Origin: Paracoccaceae bacterium | GTDB lineage: Bacteria; Pseudomonadota; Alphaproteobacteria; Rhodobacterales; Rhodobacteraceae | Assembly (NCBI GenBank): GCA_947476475.1 | Contig: CANJQT010000004.1 | Span: forward strand, 25,837 to 89,836 | Length of the DNA stretch: 64,000 nucleotides | Direction: 5' to 3' | In this document: positions 28,849 to 39,103 of the stretch, piece by piece | Layout of the letters: the number at the start of each line of letters is the position of its first letter | Position numbering within the stretch: position 1 is the first letter of the stretch | Notes under the pieces: model-generated | Told to the model about the DNA's origin: nothing | Databases searched by the model: none | The model's input: only the letters and a program-made list of their open reading frames with translations | Position numbers and translations under genes: made by a program

Positions 28849-30406
28849 GGTGCCCCATCTGGTCGATTGCGCGGAACAGAAAAAATGAAAGACCCATCAG
28901 CAGGACCGAGGCGCCGGCGGCGGCATTGCTGCGGTAAGCCCCGGCCAGCGCATAGACCTGCATCGGCAAGGTCGGATATTGCGGATCGGCGAACAGGGCC
29001 ACCGCCCCCAGATCACCCGCTGCCAGCGCCGCCGAAAGGCCGCCCGCAAAGGCCATGGACCTGCGCAGGCGCGGCAGGATGACCAGACGCAGGGCGGTCA
29101 GCCCCTGCAGGCCAAGGCTTTCCGACAGCCGCCCATAATCGGTGCGCAGGGTCGTCAGTTCCGGCATCAGGATGCGCAGGCAAAAGGGCATGGCCATGGT
29201 GGCATTGACCAGTGCCGCAATCGGCAGGGCAAAGGCCACCGGATCAAGATGTGGGCGCAGGATCAGGAAAAGCCCGGTGCCAAGCACAAGCGGAGAAGTG
29301 GTCAGCGCCAGCATCGCCAACCCGTCAATCACGCGGCCTGCGGCGCGGGGAAGGGCGGTGACCAAAAGGGCGATCGACAGCGACAGGGCCAGCGCAAGGA
29401 CGGTTGCCGACAGCGCCACCAGAACCGACCGGCCCGCCGCCATCCAAAGGCTGGCCCCCAGCCCGGGAAGAAAGGGCAGGCCTGCCAGAAGAACCGTCAA
29501 AAGCGGAAGCGCCAGAAACAGGCCGCATGCGCAAAGCCAGAAAACGTCCAGCCAAAGCGCCAGCCTGCCTGCGTGCGGCGGCGCGTCTGCCCTTCGCCCG
29601 GTTCCTGCCCCGAAGGCGGTGGGGTTGAAGGCCATCAGGCTGACCAGCGCCACTGCCAGCGACAGCGCCATCTGCAGCGCGGCCAGGCTTGCGGCATGGC
29701 CAAGGTCAAACTCCATCCGGAAGGCCTGATAGATCGCCAGTTCCAGCGTGGTGGCCGCCGGGCCGCCGCCCATCATCAGAATCACGGTAAAGCTGGTCAG
29801 GCAGACCAGAAAGATCGCCAGCGCCGCACCCGGCAGCGTCGCGCACAGCATGGGATATTCGATCAGCCGCCACAGGTCGCGCGGGCCAAGGTCCAGCGAC
29901 GCGGCAAGCCGGAACCGTTCGGGCGGAATCGCCGCCCAGCCGTTCAGGATCATCCGCACCGCCAGCGGCAGGTTCAGGAACAGGTGGGCAATGAGAATGC
30001 CTTGCAGGCCGTAGACCCGCAGTTCTGGCAGGCCAAGCGCCGCCAGGGCGGCATTCAGCGCCCCGGCCCGCCCGAAAATCGACAGGATTCCCATCACGGC
30101 GACGATCACCGGAAGGATGAAGGGCGCACCCAGCGCCGCGATCATCAGCCCTCTCCCGGCAAAGCGCCGCCGCGCAAGCGCACGCGCCACCGGCACCGCC
30201 AGAACCGTGCTCAGGACTGCAGACAGCGACGCCTGCAGCAGGGTGAAGCGCACCGCCGCCCAGTCGGCCGGGGTGACCCGGCCCAGCCCTTCGGACCGGG
30301 CCAGAACCGCCGCCAGACTGCCAAGCGCGAGCGCCAGCACCAAGGCCAGCGCCAACCCCCCCGGCAGTCGGGCGGCGACCCTCATTTGGCCAGCGCCGCG
30401 CGCCAC
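28832..30406 (-). CDS. thiP: Thiamine/thiamine pyrophosphate ABC transporter permease
   Basis: 524-aa double permease with two EAA-type loops; operon context thiB-thiP-thiQ. Confidence 0.9.
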   Translation of the reverse strand: MARGAGQMRVAARLPGGLALALVLALALGSLAAVLARSEGLGRVTPADWAAVRFTLLQASLSAVLSTVLAVPVARALARRRFAGRGLMIAALGAPFILPVIVAVMGILSIFGRAGALNAALAALGLPELRVYGLQGILIAHLFLNLPLAVRMILNGWAAIPPERFRLAASLDLGPRDLWRLIEYPMLCATLPGAALAIFLVCLTSFTVILMMGGGPAATTLELAIYQAFRMEFDLGHAASLAALQMALSLAVALVSLMAFNPTAFGAGTGRRADAPPHAGRLALWLDVFWLCACGLFLALPLLTVLLAGLPFLPGLGASLWMAAGRSVLVALSATVLALALSLSIALLVTALPRAAGRVIDGLAMLALTTSPLVLGTGLFLILRPHLDPVAFALPIAALVNATMAMPFCLRILMPELTTLRTDYGRLSESLGLQGLTALRLVILPRLRRSMAFAGGLSAALAAGDLGAVALFADPQYPTLPMQVYALAGAYRSNAAAGASVLLMGLSFFLFRAIDQMGHRDADA

Positions 30407-31380
30407 TCCTCGGTGGCACTTTCGCGCAGCGCGTCGGCCTCGCCGGCGGGCAGCATCAGCGCTTTGGCGGGCTGGATCAGCCCCTCGAATTCGGCCGGAA
30501 GACCGTCCGCCGGGGTGACGGCGGGATACATCCAGTTGGTTTCGGGAATGACCCCCTGAAACTCCGGTCCGGTCACGAAGGCCAGGAACTGGTCGGCCAG
30601 ATCACCCTGCGGCGTCGTGCCAAGTTTGGCGGCAACCTCGACCTGCAGATAATGCCCCTCGCTGAAGGCGGCGGCGGCCTTGGTATCGTCCTTTTCCGCA
30701 AAGATGTGGTAGGCGGGCGAGGTTGTGTAGGACAAAACCATGTCGGCCTCTCCCTTGAGGAAAAGGCCGTAAGCCTCGGACCAGCCGGGGGTGACGGTGA
30801 CGATATTGTCAGCCAGATCCGCCCAGATCTCTGCCGCCTTGTCGCCGTAAGCCGCCTTGACCCACATCAGAAGACCAAGCCCGGGCGAAGAGGACCGCGG
30901 ATCCTGTATCGCGATCTTCAGATCGGACGTGGCCAGTGCGGTAAAGTCGGTCGGCACCTCCCTGACCTTGGTCTTGTCATAGACAAAGGCGAAATAGCCC
31001 CAGTCATAGGGCACGAAGATCGGGTCATTCCATGCCACCGGCAGGCCATAGGTCACGTCCAGCGCCGCATGGGGGGCAAACAGGCCGCTGGCAGCGGCCT
31101 TGGCGGTCAGGTTGTTGTCCAGGCCCAGAACCACATCGGCCTTGGTATCTTTCCCTTCCAGCAGAATGCGCGACAACAGGGCACCCGCGTCGCCGGGGGC
31201 AACAAACTGCAGGTCGCAGGCACAGGTCGCCTCGAACGCCGCCTCGATTGCGGGCCCCGGCCCCCATTCGGCAACGAAACTGTCGTAAGTATAGACCGTG
31301 AGCACGGGCTTGTCCTCGGCTGCCACCATGTTGGCTGCCAGAACACCCGCGATCATCGGAAGAAAGAACTTGGTCGTCAT
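30382..31380 (-). CDS. thiB: Thiamine ABC transporter substrate-binding protein
   Basis: KPVLTVYTYDSFVAEWGPGPAIEAAFEATCACDLQFVAPGDAGALLSRILLEGKDTKADVVLGLDNNL: TbpA/ThiB pattern. Confidence 0.93.
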   Translation of the reverse strand: MTTKFFLPMIAGVLAANMVAAEDKPVLTVYTYDSFVAEWGPGPAIEAAFEATCACDLQFVAPGDAGALLSRILLEGKDTKADVVLGLDNNLTAKAAASGLFAPHAALDVTYGLPVAWNDPIFVPYDWGYFAFVYDKTKVREVPTDFTALATSDLKIAIQDPRSSSPGLGLLMWVKAAYGDKAAEIWADLADNIVTVTPGWSEAYGLFLKGEADMVLSYTTSPAYHIFAEKDDTKAAAAFSEGHYLQVEVAAKLGTTPQGDLADQFLAFVTGPEFQGVIPETNWMYPAVTPADGLPAEFEGLIQPAKALMLPAGEADALRESATEEWRAALAK

Positions 31381-31435
31381 CTCTCGTCTCCAATGGTCAG
31401 TCGGGCGGAGATGGGGGAACGGATGATGCCGATCC

Positions 31436-31522
31436 TACCTTCCCTCCGCCGGTCTTAACCGGTTCAGGTTCAACGGGTCCGCTTTACGCATCTCAGCCCT
31501 GATCAGGGCACCCCGAGGTGAC
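31436..31522 (-). ncRNA. TPP riboswitch (THI element) upstream of thiBPQ
   Basis: Reverse complement: TCACCTCGGGGTGCCCTGATCAGGGCTGAGATGCG...GACCCGTTGAACCTGAACCGGTTAAGACCGGCGGAGGGA; canonical CTGAGA and ACCTGAwCmGGnTmAnnCCnGCGnAGGGA THI boxes. Confidence 0.95.
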
Positions 31523-31558
31523 GCGCACAATAACGCCGGGGAGGGCGGGCGCAAGACG

Positions 31559-31626
31559 GAAAAAGGGGCGCTGCCCCTCGCCCCGGACAGGTCCGGGGCT
31601 CACGCCGGAGTATTTGTGCCAAGATG
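31559..31626 (+). repeat. Divergent copy of the GATATTT-type intergenic repeat
   Basis: ggggcgctgcccctcgccccggacaggtccggggctcacgccggagtatttgtgccaagatgaaag; same layout but diverged core. Confidence 0.45.
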
Positions 31627-31699
31627 AAAGCGGAAAGGCAGGGAAGTCTTGAGCGGCAGGGCGCTGTCCTTTATGCCCGGTTCAACACAGGAGCCGCCC

Positions 31700-32803
31700 A
31701 TGAGCCTCAATTCCTTCGGTCACTTGTTCCGCGTCACCACCTGGGGCGAAAGCCACGGGCCTGCGCTGGGGGCGACGGTGGATGGCTGCCCACCCGGGGT
31801 CACGCTGACGGAAGGGATGATCCAGCAGTGGCTGGATCGTCGCAAACCGGGACAGAACCGCTTTACCACCCAGCGGCGCGAACCGGATGCGGTCAGGATC
31901 CTGTCAGGCGTCTATGAGGCGCGCACAACCGGAACCCCCATTCAGCTGATGATCGAGAATGAAGATCAGCGCTCGAAGGACTATGGCAACATCAGTCAGA
32001 CCTTCCGGCCCGGTCACGCCGACATCACCTATCACCAGAAGTACGGCCTGCGCGATCCGCGTGGCGGCGGGCGGTCAAGCGCGCGCGAAACCGCAGCGCG
32101 GGTGGCGGCGGGCGGCGTCGCACGCGAAGTGCTGAAAGGGCTGGCCCCGGGGATCGAAATTCAGGGCTACATGGTGCAGATGGGACGGCTGAAGGTCGAC
32201 CCCGACCGGTTTGACAGTGCCGAGGTTGAACGCAACCCCTTCTGGTGCCCCGACGCGGCAATGGCGGCGATCTGGGCCGAACATCTGGATGAGTTGCGCA
32301 AGGATGGCAATTCAGTGGGCGCGGTGATCGAGGTGGTGGCGCGTAAGGTGCCCGCCGGGATCGGCGCGCCCATCTATGGCAAGCTTGATGCCGATCTGGC
32401 CGCCGCGATGATGTCAATCAATGCGGTGAAGGGGGTCGAGATCGGCGCGGGCATGCTGGCCGCGGAACTGACCGGCGTCGAAAATGCCGACGAGTTGCGG
32501 ATGGGGCCGGGCGGTCCGGAATTTCTGTCGAACCATGCGGGCGGAATACTGGGCGGGATTTCGACCGGACAAGAGATTGTCTGCCGCTTCGCGGTCAAAC
32601 CCACCTCGTCGATCCTGACCCCACGCCGGTCGGTGACGATTGGCGGCACGGAAACCGATGTGGTGACCAAAGGCCGCCATGACCCCTGCGTAGGCATCCG
32701 CGCGGTGCCGGTTGGCGAAGCGATGATGGCCTGCGTGATTCTGGATCATATCCTGTTGGACCGCGGTCAGACCGGTGGTATCCGGGGCCGGATCGGCGGG
32801 TGA
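31700..32803 (+). CDS. aroC: Chorismate synthase
   Basis: [71 protein letters not shown]. Confidence 0.97.
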   Translation: MSLNSFGHLFRVTTWGESHGPALGATVDGCPPGVTLTEGMIQQWLDRRKPGQNRFTTQRREPDAVRILSGVYEARTTGTPIQLMIENEDQRSKDYGNISQTFRPGHADITYHQKYGLRDPRGGGRSSARETAARVAAGGVAREVLKGLAPGIEIQGYMVQMGRLKVDPDRFDSAEVERNPFWCPDAAMAAIWAEHLDELRKDGNSVGAVIEVVARKVPAGIGAPIYGKLDADLAAAMMSINAVKGVEIGAGMLAAELTGVENADELRMGPGGPEFLSNHAGGILGGISTGQEIVCRFAVKPTSSILTPRRSVTIGGTETDVVTKGRHDPCVGIRAVPVGEAMMACVILDHILLDRGQTGGIRGRIGG

Positions 32804-33453
32804 CGTCGGGCCTTCAGGCGGCCTTGCGGGACGCGCTGGCGCGGGCCTGCGAAGGGGCGGATGCGGCCCATGACCTGGCCCATGCCGACCGGGTCTGGCG
32901 GCTGGCCGCGGCGATTGCCGGGGCCGAGGGACTACCTGCCGGTCCGGTGCTGATGGCGGCCTGCTATCTGCATGATCTGGTCAGCCTGCCCAAGGATCAC
33001 CCCGAACGGCACCTTGCTTCGCGCCACTCAGCAAAGGCGGCGGGGCCGGTCCTGCGCATGCTGGGTTTTTCAGATGAACAATGCGCGGCAACCGCCCATG
33101 CGATCGAAGCCCACAGCTTTTCCGCCGGAATAGAGCCTGTTTCCGTCGAAACGAAGATCCTGCGCGACGCCGACCGACTGGAGGCTTTGGGGGCAATTGG
33201 TCTGGCGCGGTGCTTTGCGGTGTCGGGTGCGCTGGGGCGGGCGCTGTTCGACGGGGCCGATCCTTTTGCAAAGGCGCGCGCCCTGGATGACCGGGCCTTT
33301 GCCATCGATCATTTCGCGGTCAAGCTGCTGAAACTGCCCGAAACCATGCTGACAGACACCGGGCGGCGGATGGCAGTGGCACGGGCCGCAGTTCTGCGCC
33401 GCTATCTTGATGATCTGGCGGACGAACTGGGCGTGGACCGGTCGGGCTGGTAG
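32800..33453 (+). CDS. HD-domain phosphohydrolase
   Basis: [20 protein letters not shown]...[28 protein letters not shown]...[20 protein letters not shown]/YedJ-like. GTG start overlapping the aroC stop. Confidence 0.85.
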   Translation: MTSGLQAALRDALARACEGADAAHDLAHADRVWRLAAAIAGAEGLPAGPVLMAACYLHDLVSLPKDHPERHLASRHSAKAAGPVLRMLGFSDEQCAATAHAIEAHSFSAGIEPVSVETKILRDADRLEALGAIGLARCFAVSGALGRALFDGADPFAKARALDDRAFAIDHFAVKLLKLPETMLTDTGRRMAVARAAVLRRYLDDLADELGVDRSGW

Positions 33454-33454
33454 G

Positions 33455-34291
33455 TCAGCCCAAAAGCCTCGCGCAAGCAACCCACCAACCGGGGTGCGCC
33501 TGACCAAGGTCAAGCGCCGCCGCATTGGCCGCCGTTGCGCTGGCAAACAGGCCAAAGCAGGTCGCACCTGATCCCGACATGCGCGCCAGCAGGCAATCTT
33601 CCTGCGCGGCAAGCGCCTTCAGAACGGTTCCGATCACCGGGGCAAGGCTGCGGGCCGCAGGCTCAAGGTCATTGCGCTGAAGCGACAGGAAGCCCGCCAG
33701 TTCGCCGGCCGAAGCAAAGCGCGGCAGGCTTGCGGGCATGGGCGCCCCCCGCCGTTCGGTCAGCGCCGCAAAGACCGAAGGCGTCGACAGGGGCACACCC
33801 GGATTGGCCAGCACCAGCCAGACGGGCGGCAGATCGGCCAGCGGCTCAAGCTGTTCGCCAACCCCGGAGATGCGGCAGCTTTGGCCAAACAGGCAGACCG
33901 GCACGTCAGCCCCCAGACTGGCGGCCGCCTGCGGCCCCGGCAGCGGCACCTGCCACAGCCGCGCCAGTGCGCGCATCGTGGCCGCCGCATCCGCCGACCC
34001 GCCGCCGATGCCCGATGACACCGGCAGGCGCTTCGTCAGCCGCAAAGCCGCGCCTCGCCCCCCCATCAAACGCGCCGCGCGCAGCACCAGATTGTCGGCG
34101 TCAGCGGCCAGCCCTGCCGCACGGGGGCCGTCAATCGTCAGGCTCAGTTTGTCGTCAGGCACGGCGGTGATCAGGTCGCCCACCTCGGCAAAGACCACCA
34201 GACTGTCCAGAAGATGATAGCCGTCCGCCCTTTGCCCTGTCACATGCAGCGCAAGGTTGACCTTGGCGGGGGCGAATTCCTCAACCGCCAT
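33455..34291 (-). CDS. ispE: 4-diphosphocytidyl-2-C-methyl-D-erythritol kinase
   Basis: [43 protein letters not shown] motif [21 protein letters not shown]. Confidence 0.95.
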   Translation of the reverse strand: MAVEEFAPAKVNLALHVTGQRADGYHLLDSLVVFAEVGDLITAVPDDKLSLTIDGPRAAGLAADADNLVLRAARLMGGRGAALRLTKRLPVSSGIGGGSADAAATMRALARLWQVPLPGPQAAASLGADVPVCLFGQSCRISGVGEQLEPLADLPPVWLVLANPGVPLSTPSVFAALTERRGAPMPASLPRFASAGELAGFLSLQRNDLEPAARSLAPVIGTVLKALAAQEDCLLARMSGSGATCFGLFASATAANAAALDLGQAHPGWWVACARLLG

Positions 34292-36011
34292 CGTTGGTGA
34301 CGGCAAGGGGTTTCGCCCCTTCCTCTTGCAGCACCGCATCCAGCCCCACCTCGATCTTGCGGCGGATGCGCTTGGCTTCTTCCTCGGTCGCTGGCTTGAA
34401 CGACAAGGCGCGGCGCCACTGGAAATCGGCCTCCAGCTTGCGGCCGACGGCCCAGTAGATATCGCCCAGATGATCGTTCAGCACCGGATCCACCGGCATC
34501 AACTGAATCGCGCGTTCAATTTCCTTTTCAGCCTCTGGGTAGCGGCCAAGCCGATAATAGGCCCAGGCAAGACTGTCAGAGATGGCACCGCTGTCCGGGC
34601 GCGCTCTGGCGGCCCGTTCGATCATCGACAGGGCCTCGTCCAGATTCTGGTTCTTTTCCAGATAGGAATAACCCAGGTAATTCAGCACATCCGGCTGATC
34701 AGGACTCAGCTTCAGCGCCATGCGGAAATCCGCTTCTGCCTTTTCCCACTGCTTTGCACGCTCAAGACAGATGGCGCGGGCGTAATAAAGCGCCCAATAG
34801 CCTTTGGCAGGCCCCTTGATCAGCCCGACCGCATGGTCGTAGGCCGTGATCCCTTCGTCGAAGCGGTCATTGCGCCGCAACGTGTCGCCCAGACCGGCCC
34901 AGACCTCGATCTGGTCGGGTTCGGATTTGGCCAGTTGCTGCAGGGCTTCGATGGCCGCATCGTTCCGGCCTGCCGCAATCAGCGCGTCAGCGCGGCCCAG
35001 CGCGGCAATGATATGTTCGGGGCTTTCCTGCGGCACCAAATCATAGGCCTCAATGGCCAGATCATTCTGTTCTTGCCTGACCAGGATGTTGGCGGCGAGC
35101 AGGACCGCCTCGGTCAGGTCGGGCCGAAGGTAGGCAGCGGCGCGAGCATACATCAGCGAATCGATCGGGGCCGAATGATCGGTTTGGTCAACCTCTTCCG
35201 ACAGGGCGGATCCGATGGCCAGAAACACCTCGGCGATCCCGTCAACCGGCGATGCAACGGCAGTGAAGGGCACCGACTTGCCCGCCTCAAGGTCGGCGCG
35301 CAGGCTGGCGATCACCGTGTCCTGTGGGTCCTTGCCAAGGGTTTGGTCCAGAAGCCTGATGGCGTCCGCATTGCGCTCCAACTGGCTCAGGATCTGGGCA
35401 TGGGCAATGATGCTGCGCCGTGTCGCGCGGATCGGGCCGGACTGCTGGCCGGCAAAGATGGCATCCGCCCCCTCAAAATCCCCAACCAGCGCCAGCGCCA
35501 GCGCCTTGTGGTAAAGCGCAAAGGGCGCAAGGCCCCGCTCAGCCGAAACCTTGTCGAAATCCGCCGAAGCATCGGCCATCTGCCCTGCCCCGACCTTCGT
35601 CCACGCATGCAACAACCCGTCCACAAGTGGCCCCGCATTGCGGCCCTGATCCAGTGCAGCCTGCGTGGCGGCGAAGTCTCCTGATTTCACCAGGCCCGCC
35701 AGAACCGCCAGATCAGCCAACCGGCTTTTGTGTCCTGTGGCCGACATGGCCTGCGCGATAGGTATCGCCTGATCAAAGTTGCCGATGCCGATCCAGGCAA
35801 TGACGGCGCTTTCCATCAAGCTCGGGTTGGCCGGATCCGATTGGATCGCGCGGGTGAAGTAGTCAGAGGCCGCCTTGTAGTCCGAATTGATGCTGGCCAC
35901 CCGACCAGCCAGATAAGGCCCCGCCAGCCCATCGGCAAAAGCTGGCAAAGCGCCGCCGCCGCAAAGGGCGCCGCCTAGGCAAAGTGAAGCAAAAGCCAGA
36001 CGCAGGCGCAT
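34281..36011 (-). CDS. Tetratricopeptide-repeat protein, exported
   Basis: Signal peptide [29 protein letters not shown] units, e.g. [57 protein letters not shown]. Confidence 0.88.
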   Translation of the reverse strand: MRLRLAFASLCLGGALCGGGALPAFADGLAGPYLAGRVASINSDYKAASDYFTRAIQSDPANPSLMESAVIAWIGIGNFDQAIPIAQAMSATGHKSRLADLAVLAGLVKSGDFAATQAALDQGRNAGPLVDGLLHAWTKVGAGQMADASADFDKVSAERGLAPFALYHKALALALVGDFEGADAIFAGQQSGPIRATRRSIIAHAQILSQLERNADAIRLLDQTLGKDPQDTVIASLRADLEAGKSVPFTAVASPVDGIAEVFLAIGSALSEEVDQTDHSAPIDSLMYARAAAYLRPDLTEAVLLAANILVRQEQNDLAIEAYDLVPQESPEHIIAALGRADALIAAGRNDAAIEALQQLAKSEPDQIEVWAGLGDTLRRNDRFDEGITAYDHAVGLIKGPAKGYWALYYARAICLERAKQWEKAEADFRMALKLSPDQPDVLNYLGYSYLEKNQNLDEALSMIERAARARPDSGAISDSLAWAYYRLGRYPEAEKEIERAIQLMPVDPVLNDHLGDIYWAVGRKLEADFQWRRALSFKPATEEEAKRIRRKIEVGLDAVLQEEGAKPLAVTNDGG

Positions 36012-36131
36012 TGGGGTCACGGTTATCTCCACACGGCGGTTACGGTGCGACCCTAGACCGGGGCTGATTTCATGGCAATGCGGGCAGGGCGGAATGCGCA
36101 AGCCCAGCAAGCGGAAAGCCGCAAATCCCCG

Positions 36132-36764
36132 TCACGATTCCGCATGGTGGGGCGCATAACGGGCCAGAAACATTTCGACCGCACCCTTGGCAATCCGGTC
36201 GCGGTCGACCTGGGTAAAGCTGGTGCGGATCCCAAAGATCATCGCCGGAAAGACATCAGCCTTGCAAAGTTCGGCAAACTGGTCGGCGGCCAGACGCGTG
36301 TCTTCGATGACAAGCTCTCCCCGCGCCACCGCTCCGTCAAGATAGGCGCGGATTCGGTCGCGCACCAAGGCCGGGCCACTTTCATAGAATTCACGACCGA
36401 GTTCCGGAAAGCGGTCAGCCTCTGCAACGCAAATGCGAAACACGCGCTGGCCGAACTCCGAAAGGAAGAAGTCGATGATCCGTTGCGCCGCCACCGGCAA
36501 CACGCAATCGGGCGGCGCTGTGATCGAGACAAGCTGCAGCGCTTCGTCAGCCTGACGGCGGCACTCGCGTTTGGCGACCTCGACGAACAGCACCCGCTTG
36601 TCGGGGAAATAGCTGTAAAGCGTCGCCTTGGAAACGCCCGCAGCCCGGGCGATATCATCGACCGCGGCGCCCTCAAATCCGTCGCGGCTGAAAATGGCAC
36701 GTGCGCCTTCCAGAACCTGGTCGAATTTGCGCCCCTTGCGGATCGCGGTTGCGTCACCAGCCAT
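36132..36764 (-). CDS. TetR/AcrR-family transcriptional regulator (AefR-like C-terminus)
   Basis: KFDQVLEGARAIFSRDGFEGAAVDDIARAAGVSKATLYSYFPDKRVLFVEV: TetR HTH. Confidence 0.92.
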   Translation of the reverse strand: MAGDATAIRKGRKFDQVLEGARAIFSRDGFEGAAVDDIARAAGVSKATLYSYFPDKRVLFVEVAKRECRRQADEALQLVSITAPPDCVLPVAAQRIIDFFLSEFGQRVFRICVAEADRFPELGREFYESGPALVRDRIRAYLDGAVARGELVIEDTRLAADQFAELCKADVFPAMIFGIRTSFTQVDRDRIAKGAVEMFLARYAPHHAES

Positions 36765-36871
36765 TTGCCCTGCCTTCCATCCCGCGAATGATAGACCGGG
36801 GGCTTCGTGCCCCGCAAGCAAAGGAAACCGGGCAAATCCCGCAAGGGAATCAGTCGGCGCGGGCAGGATAA

Positions 36872-37042
36872 TCAGTTGCCGGCCAGAACCGGCACCATGA
36901 CTGTCGCCCCGCCGGCGCGCGTCGCCTCGGGGGCTGCCGGGAAATCAAGGCGCGGCAAGTCGGCGGTGGTGCTGAAGGCCAGCGCCGGAAACGACGCAAG
37001 GCCAAGAAGCGTGGAAAGGACCGTGGTGCGGATGATGGACAT
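36872..37042 (-). CDS. Small putative exported protein
   Basis: MSIIRTTVLSTLLGLASFPALAFSTTADLPRLDFPAAPEATRAGGATVMVPVLAGN: signal peptide, directly downstream of the palindromic operators. Confidence 0.55.
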   Translation of the reverse strand: MSIIRTTVLSTLLGLASFPALAFSTTADLPRLDFPAAPEATRAGGATVMVPVLAGN

Positions 37043-37085
37043 TGTAGCCCCCAAATCTGAACTGTTTCGTTTAGTAAGGGCGATC

Positions 37086-37134
37086 TAAACCGAACGGTTC
37101 AGATACTCAAGCGCAATCTGAACCGAACGGTTCA
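37086..37134. promoter_or_regulatory. Tandem palindromic TetR-type operators
   Basis: TAAACCGAACGGTTCA (37086-37101) and TGAACCGAACGGTTCA (37119-37134); shared AACCGAACGGTT dyad, centres 33 bp apart; next to a TetR gene. Confidence 0.75.
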
Positions 37135-37180
37135 CTTTTTTGCGACGTGCGGGCTTGCCCATCACCGCAACCCCCAGTAA

Positions 37181-37197
37181 CTTAGAATCGTTCCAGA
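37181..37197. promoter_or_regulatory. Candidate Irr/ICE-like motif upstream of mbfA
   Basis: CTTAGAATCGTTCCAGAA resembles the imperfect TTAGAA-N-TTC(T)A inverted motif of iron-control elements; located just before the start. Confidence 0.35.
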
Positions 37198-37209
37198 ATG
37201 GAGAAGCCG

Positions 37210-38187
37210 ATGATCCCCGGAATTGCCTCCCGACGCCGCTTTGCCGATCTGACGGAACAGGAAATCCTCGCTTTGGCAATTTCGTCCGAAGAAGACGATG
37301 CCCGCATTTATCGCACCTATGCCGAAAGGCTGCGCGCCAGCTATCCCGCCTCGGCTCAGTTGTTCGACGGAATGGCGGCCGAAGAAGACACCCACCGCCG
37401 CTGGTTGATCGACCGCCATGTGGCCCGCTTCGGCGAAGTCATTCCGCTGATCCGCCGAGAACATGTCGCCGGGTTCTATGCGCGCAAACCGGTGTGGCTG
37501 ATCGAAAATCTGGGACTCGACCGCATGCGCGCCGAGGCCGAGGCGATGGAACGCGGCGCTGCCGCTTTCTACCTCCGCGCCGCAGCACAGGCGAGCGATG
37601 CCGAAACCCGCAAGCTTCTGGGCGATCTGGCAGCTGCCGAAACCAGGCATGAACAAAAGGCAGGCAATCTGACCGAAACCCACCTGGGTGAAGAAACCAA
37701 GGGCGAGGAAGACCGCGCCGCGCATCGGCAGTTCGTCCTGACCTGGGTGCAGCCGGGCTTGGCCGGACTGATGGATGGATCGGTCTCCACACTTGCGCCG
37801 ATCTTCGCAACCGCCTTCGCCACCCAAGACCCGCGCACGACACTGCTGGTCGGTCTTGCGGCGTCGGTCGGTGCGGGCATTTCAATGGGCTTCACGGAAG
37901 CCGCGCATGATGACGGTGTGCTGTCGGGGCGCGGTTCGCCGCTGAAACGCGGGCTCGCTTCCGGGCTGATGACCGCGCTTGGCGGACTTGGCCACGCGCT
38001 GCCCTATCTTATCCCGGATTTCTGGACCGCCACCGTCATCGCCATGGTCGTCGTATTCGTCGAACTCTGGGCGATTGCATGGATTCAGAACCGCTACATG
38101 GAAACCCCTTTCCTGCGCGCCGCCTTTCAGGTCGTGCTGGGCGGGGCGCTGGTTTTTGCGGCGGGCGTGCTGATCGGCGGCGGCTAA
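37210..38187 (+). CDS. mbfA: Membrane-bound ferritin-like protein MbfA (rubrerythrin-like + VIT1 domain)
   Basis: N-terminal ferritin-like helices ([31 protein letters not shown]) and C-terminal VIT1/CCC1 domain ([27 protein letters not shown]...GISMGFTEA). ATG 37210 follows GGAGAAG; 37198 is an alternative start. Confidence 0.92.
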   Translation: MIPGIASRRRFADLTEQEILALAISSEEDDARIYRTYAERLRASYPASAQLFDGMAAEEDTHRRWLIDRHVARFGEVIPLIRREHVAGFYARKPVWLIENLGLDRMRAEAEAMERGAAAFYLRAAAQASDAETRKLLGDLAAAETRHEQKAGNLTETHLGEETKGEEDRAAHRQFVLTWVQPGLAGLMDGSVSTLAPIFATAFATQDPRTTLLVGLAASVGAGISMGFTEAAHDDGVLSGRGSPLKRGLASGLMTALGGLGHALPYLIPDFWTATVIAMVVVFVELWAIAWIQNRYMETPFLRAAFQVVLGGALVFAAGVLIGGG

Positions 38188-38214
38188 ACCGCCCCTCGGA
38201 CCGATGCCTCCACC

Positions 38215-38275
38215 GGGGATATTTGCTCCACAACGAAAGACACAAGCTTCGTTGTGGTGTAAATATCATGGGGGT
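38215..38275. repeat. Inverted pair of the GATATTTNNNCCACAACGAA intergenic repeat forming a hairpin
   Basis: ggggatatttgctccacaacgaa (38215-38237) and ttcgttgtggtgtaaatatcatggggg (38249-38275) are inverted copies. Confidence 0.8.
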
Positions 38276-38343
38276 CCGGAGGCAGCGCCCCCGGCCTGCC
38301 CCGCCGGGCCTGCCCCAGCCCGCGACCCCAGACCGGAGGATCC

Positions 38344-39039
38344 ATGTATTTCCGCGACAAGATTGCCTACCAGCCGCTGCCCCTGCCCGAACGGGTATCG
38401 CTTCCTGACGAACAGGCACTGGCCGCAGCCGAAGCCTTTCGCGACTATATGAGAAAGCGCCATAGCGTGCGGGACTTCCTGCCCACCCCGGTTCCGCAAC
38501 CGGTGATCGAAGCCTGCGTGGCAGCCGCAAGCAGCGCGCCGTCGGGGGCCAACCATCAGCCCTGGCATTTCGTGGCTATTTCCGACCCGGCAATGAAGGC
38601 GAAGATCCGCGCGGCTGCCGAAGAGGAGGAGAAGGAGTTTTACGCCGGTGGTGCGGGCGACGAATGGCTGAAGGCGCTGGAACCGATCGGCACCGGCGTC
38701 TCGAAGCCGCATCTGGACATCGCTCCTTGGCTGATCGTGATCTTCGCCCAGCGCTACGGCATGACCCGGGACGGCCATCGCTACAAGAACTACTACGTCC
38801 CGGAAAGCGTCGGCATCGCTACCGGCTTTCTGATTGCGGCCCTGCATCATGCGGGCCTGTCGGTGCTGACCCATACGCCCAATCCGATGAAATTCCTGAA
38901 TGGCCTGTGCGATCGGCCCGACAGCGAAAAGCCCACCATGATCCTCGCGGTGGGCCATGCCGCACCCGATGCCACGGTGCCCGCTGTCGCCAAGCTGAAA
39001 AAGCCCTTGTCCGAGGTTCTGTCGCTTCGCAGCGGATGA
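38344..39039 (+). CDS. Nitroreductase-family protein
   Basis: MRKRHSVRDFLPTPVPQPVIEACVAAASSAPSGANHQPWHFVAISDP: FMN nitroreductase signature. Confidence 0.92.
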   Translation: MYFRDKIAYQPLPLPERVSLPDEQALAAAEAFRDYMRKRHSVRDFLPTPVPQPVIEACVAAASSAPSGANHQPWHFVAISDPAMKAKIRAAAEEEEKEFYAGGAGDEWLKALEPIGTGVSKPHLDIAPWLIVIFAQRYGMTRDGHRYKNYYVPESVGIATGFLIAALHHAGLSVLTHTPNPMKFLNGLCDRPDSEKPTMILAVGHAAPDATVPAVAKLKKPLSEVLSLRSG

Positions 39040-39103
39040 TCGCCCATTGCCCCCGGCGGAACCTTGCGGCAGGGTGCAGACCGATAACGAAAGAGGCTCG
39101 CCA

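Noticed and set aside
28979-30559. 526-aa plus-strand ORF opposite thiP/thiB
   Set aside because: Gln/Arg/His-rich low-complexity translation typical of an antisense shadow; thiBPQ on the minus strand has clear family motifs and a riboswitch.
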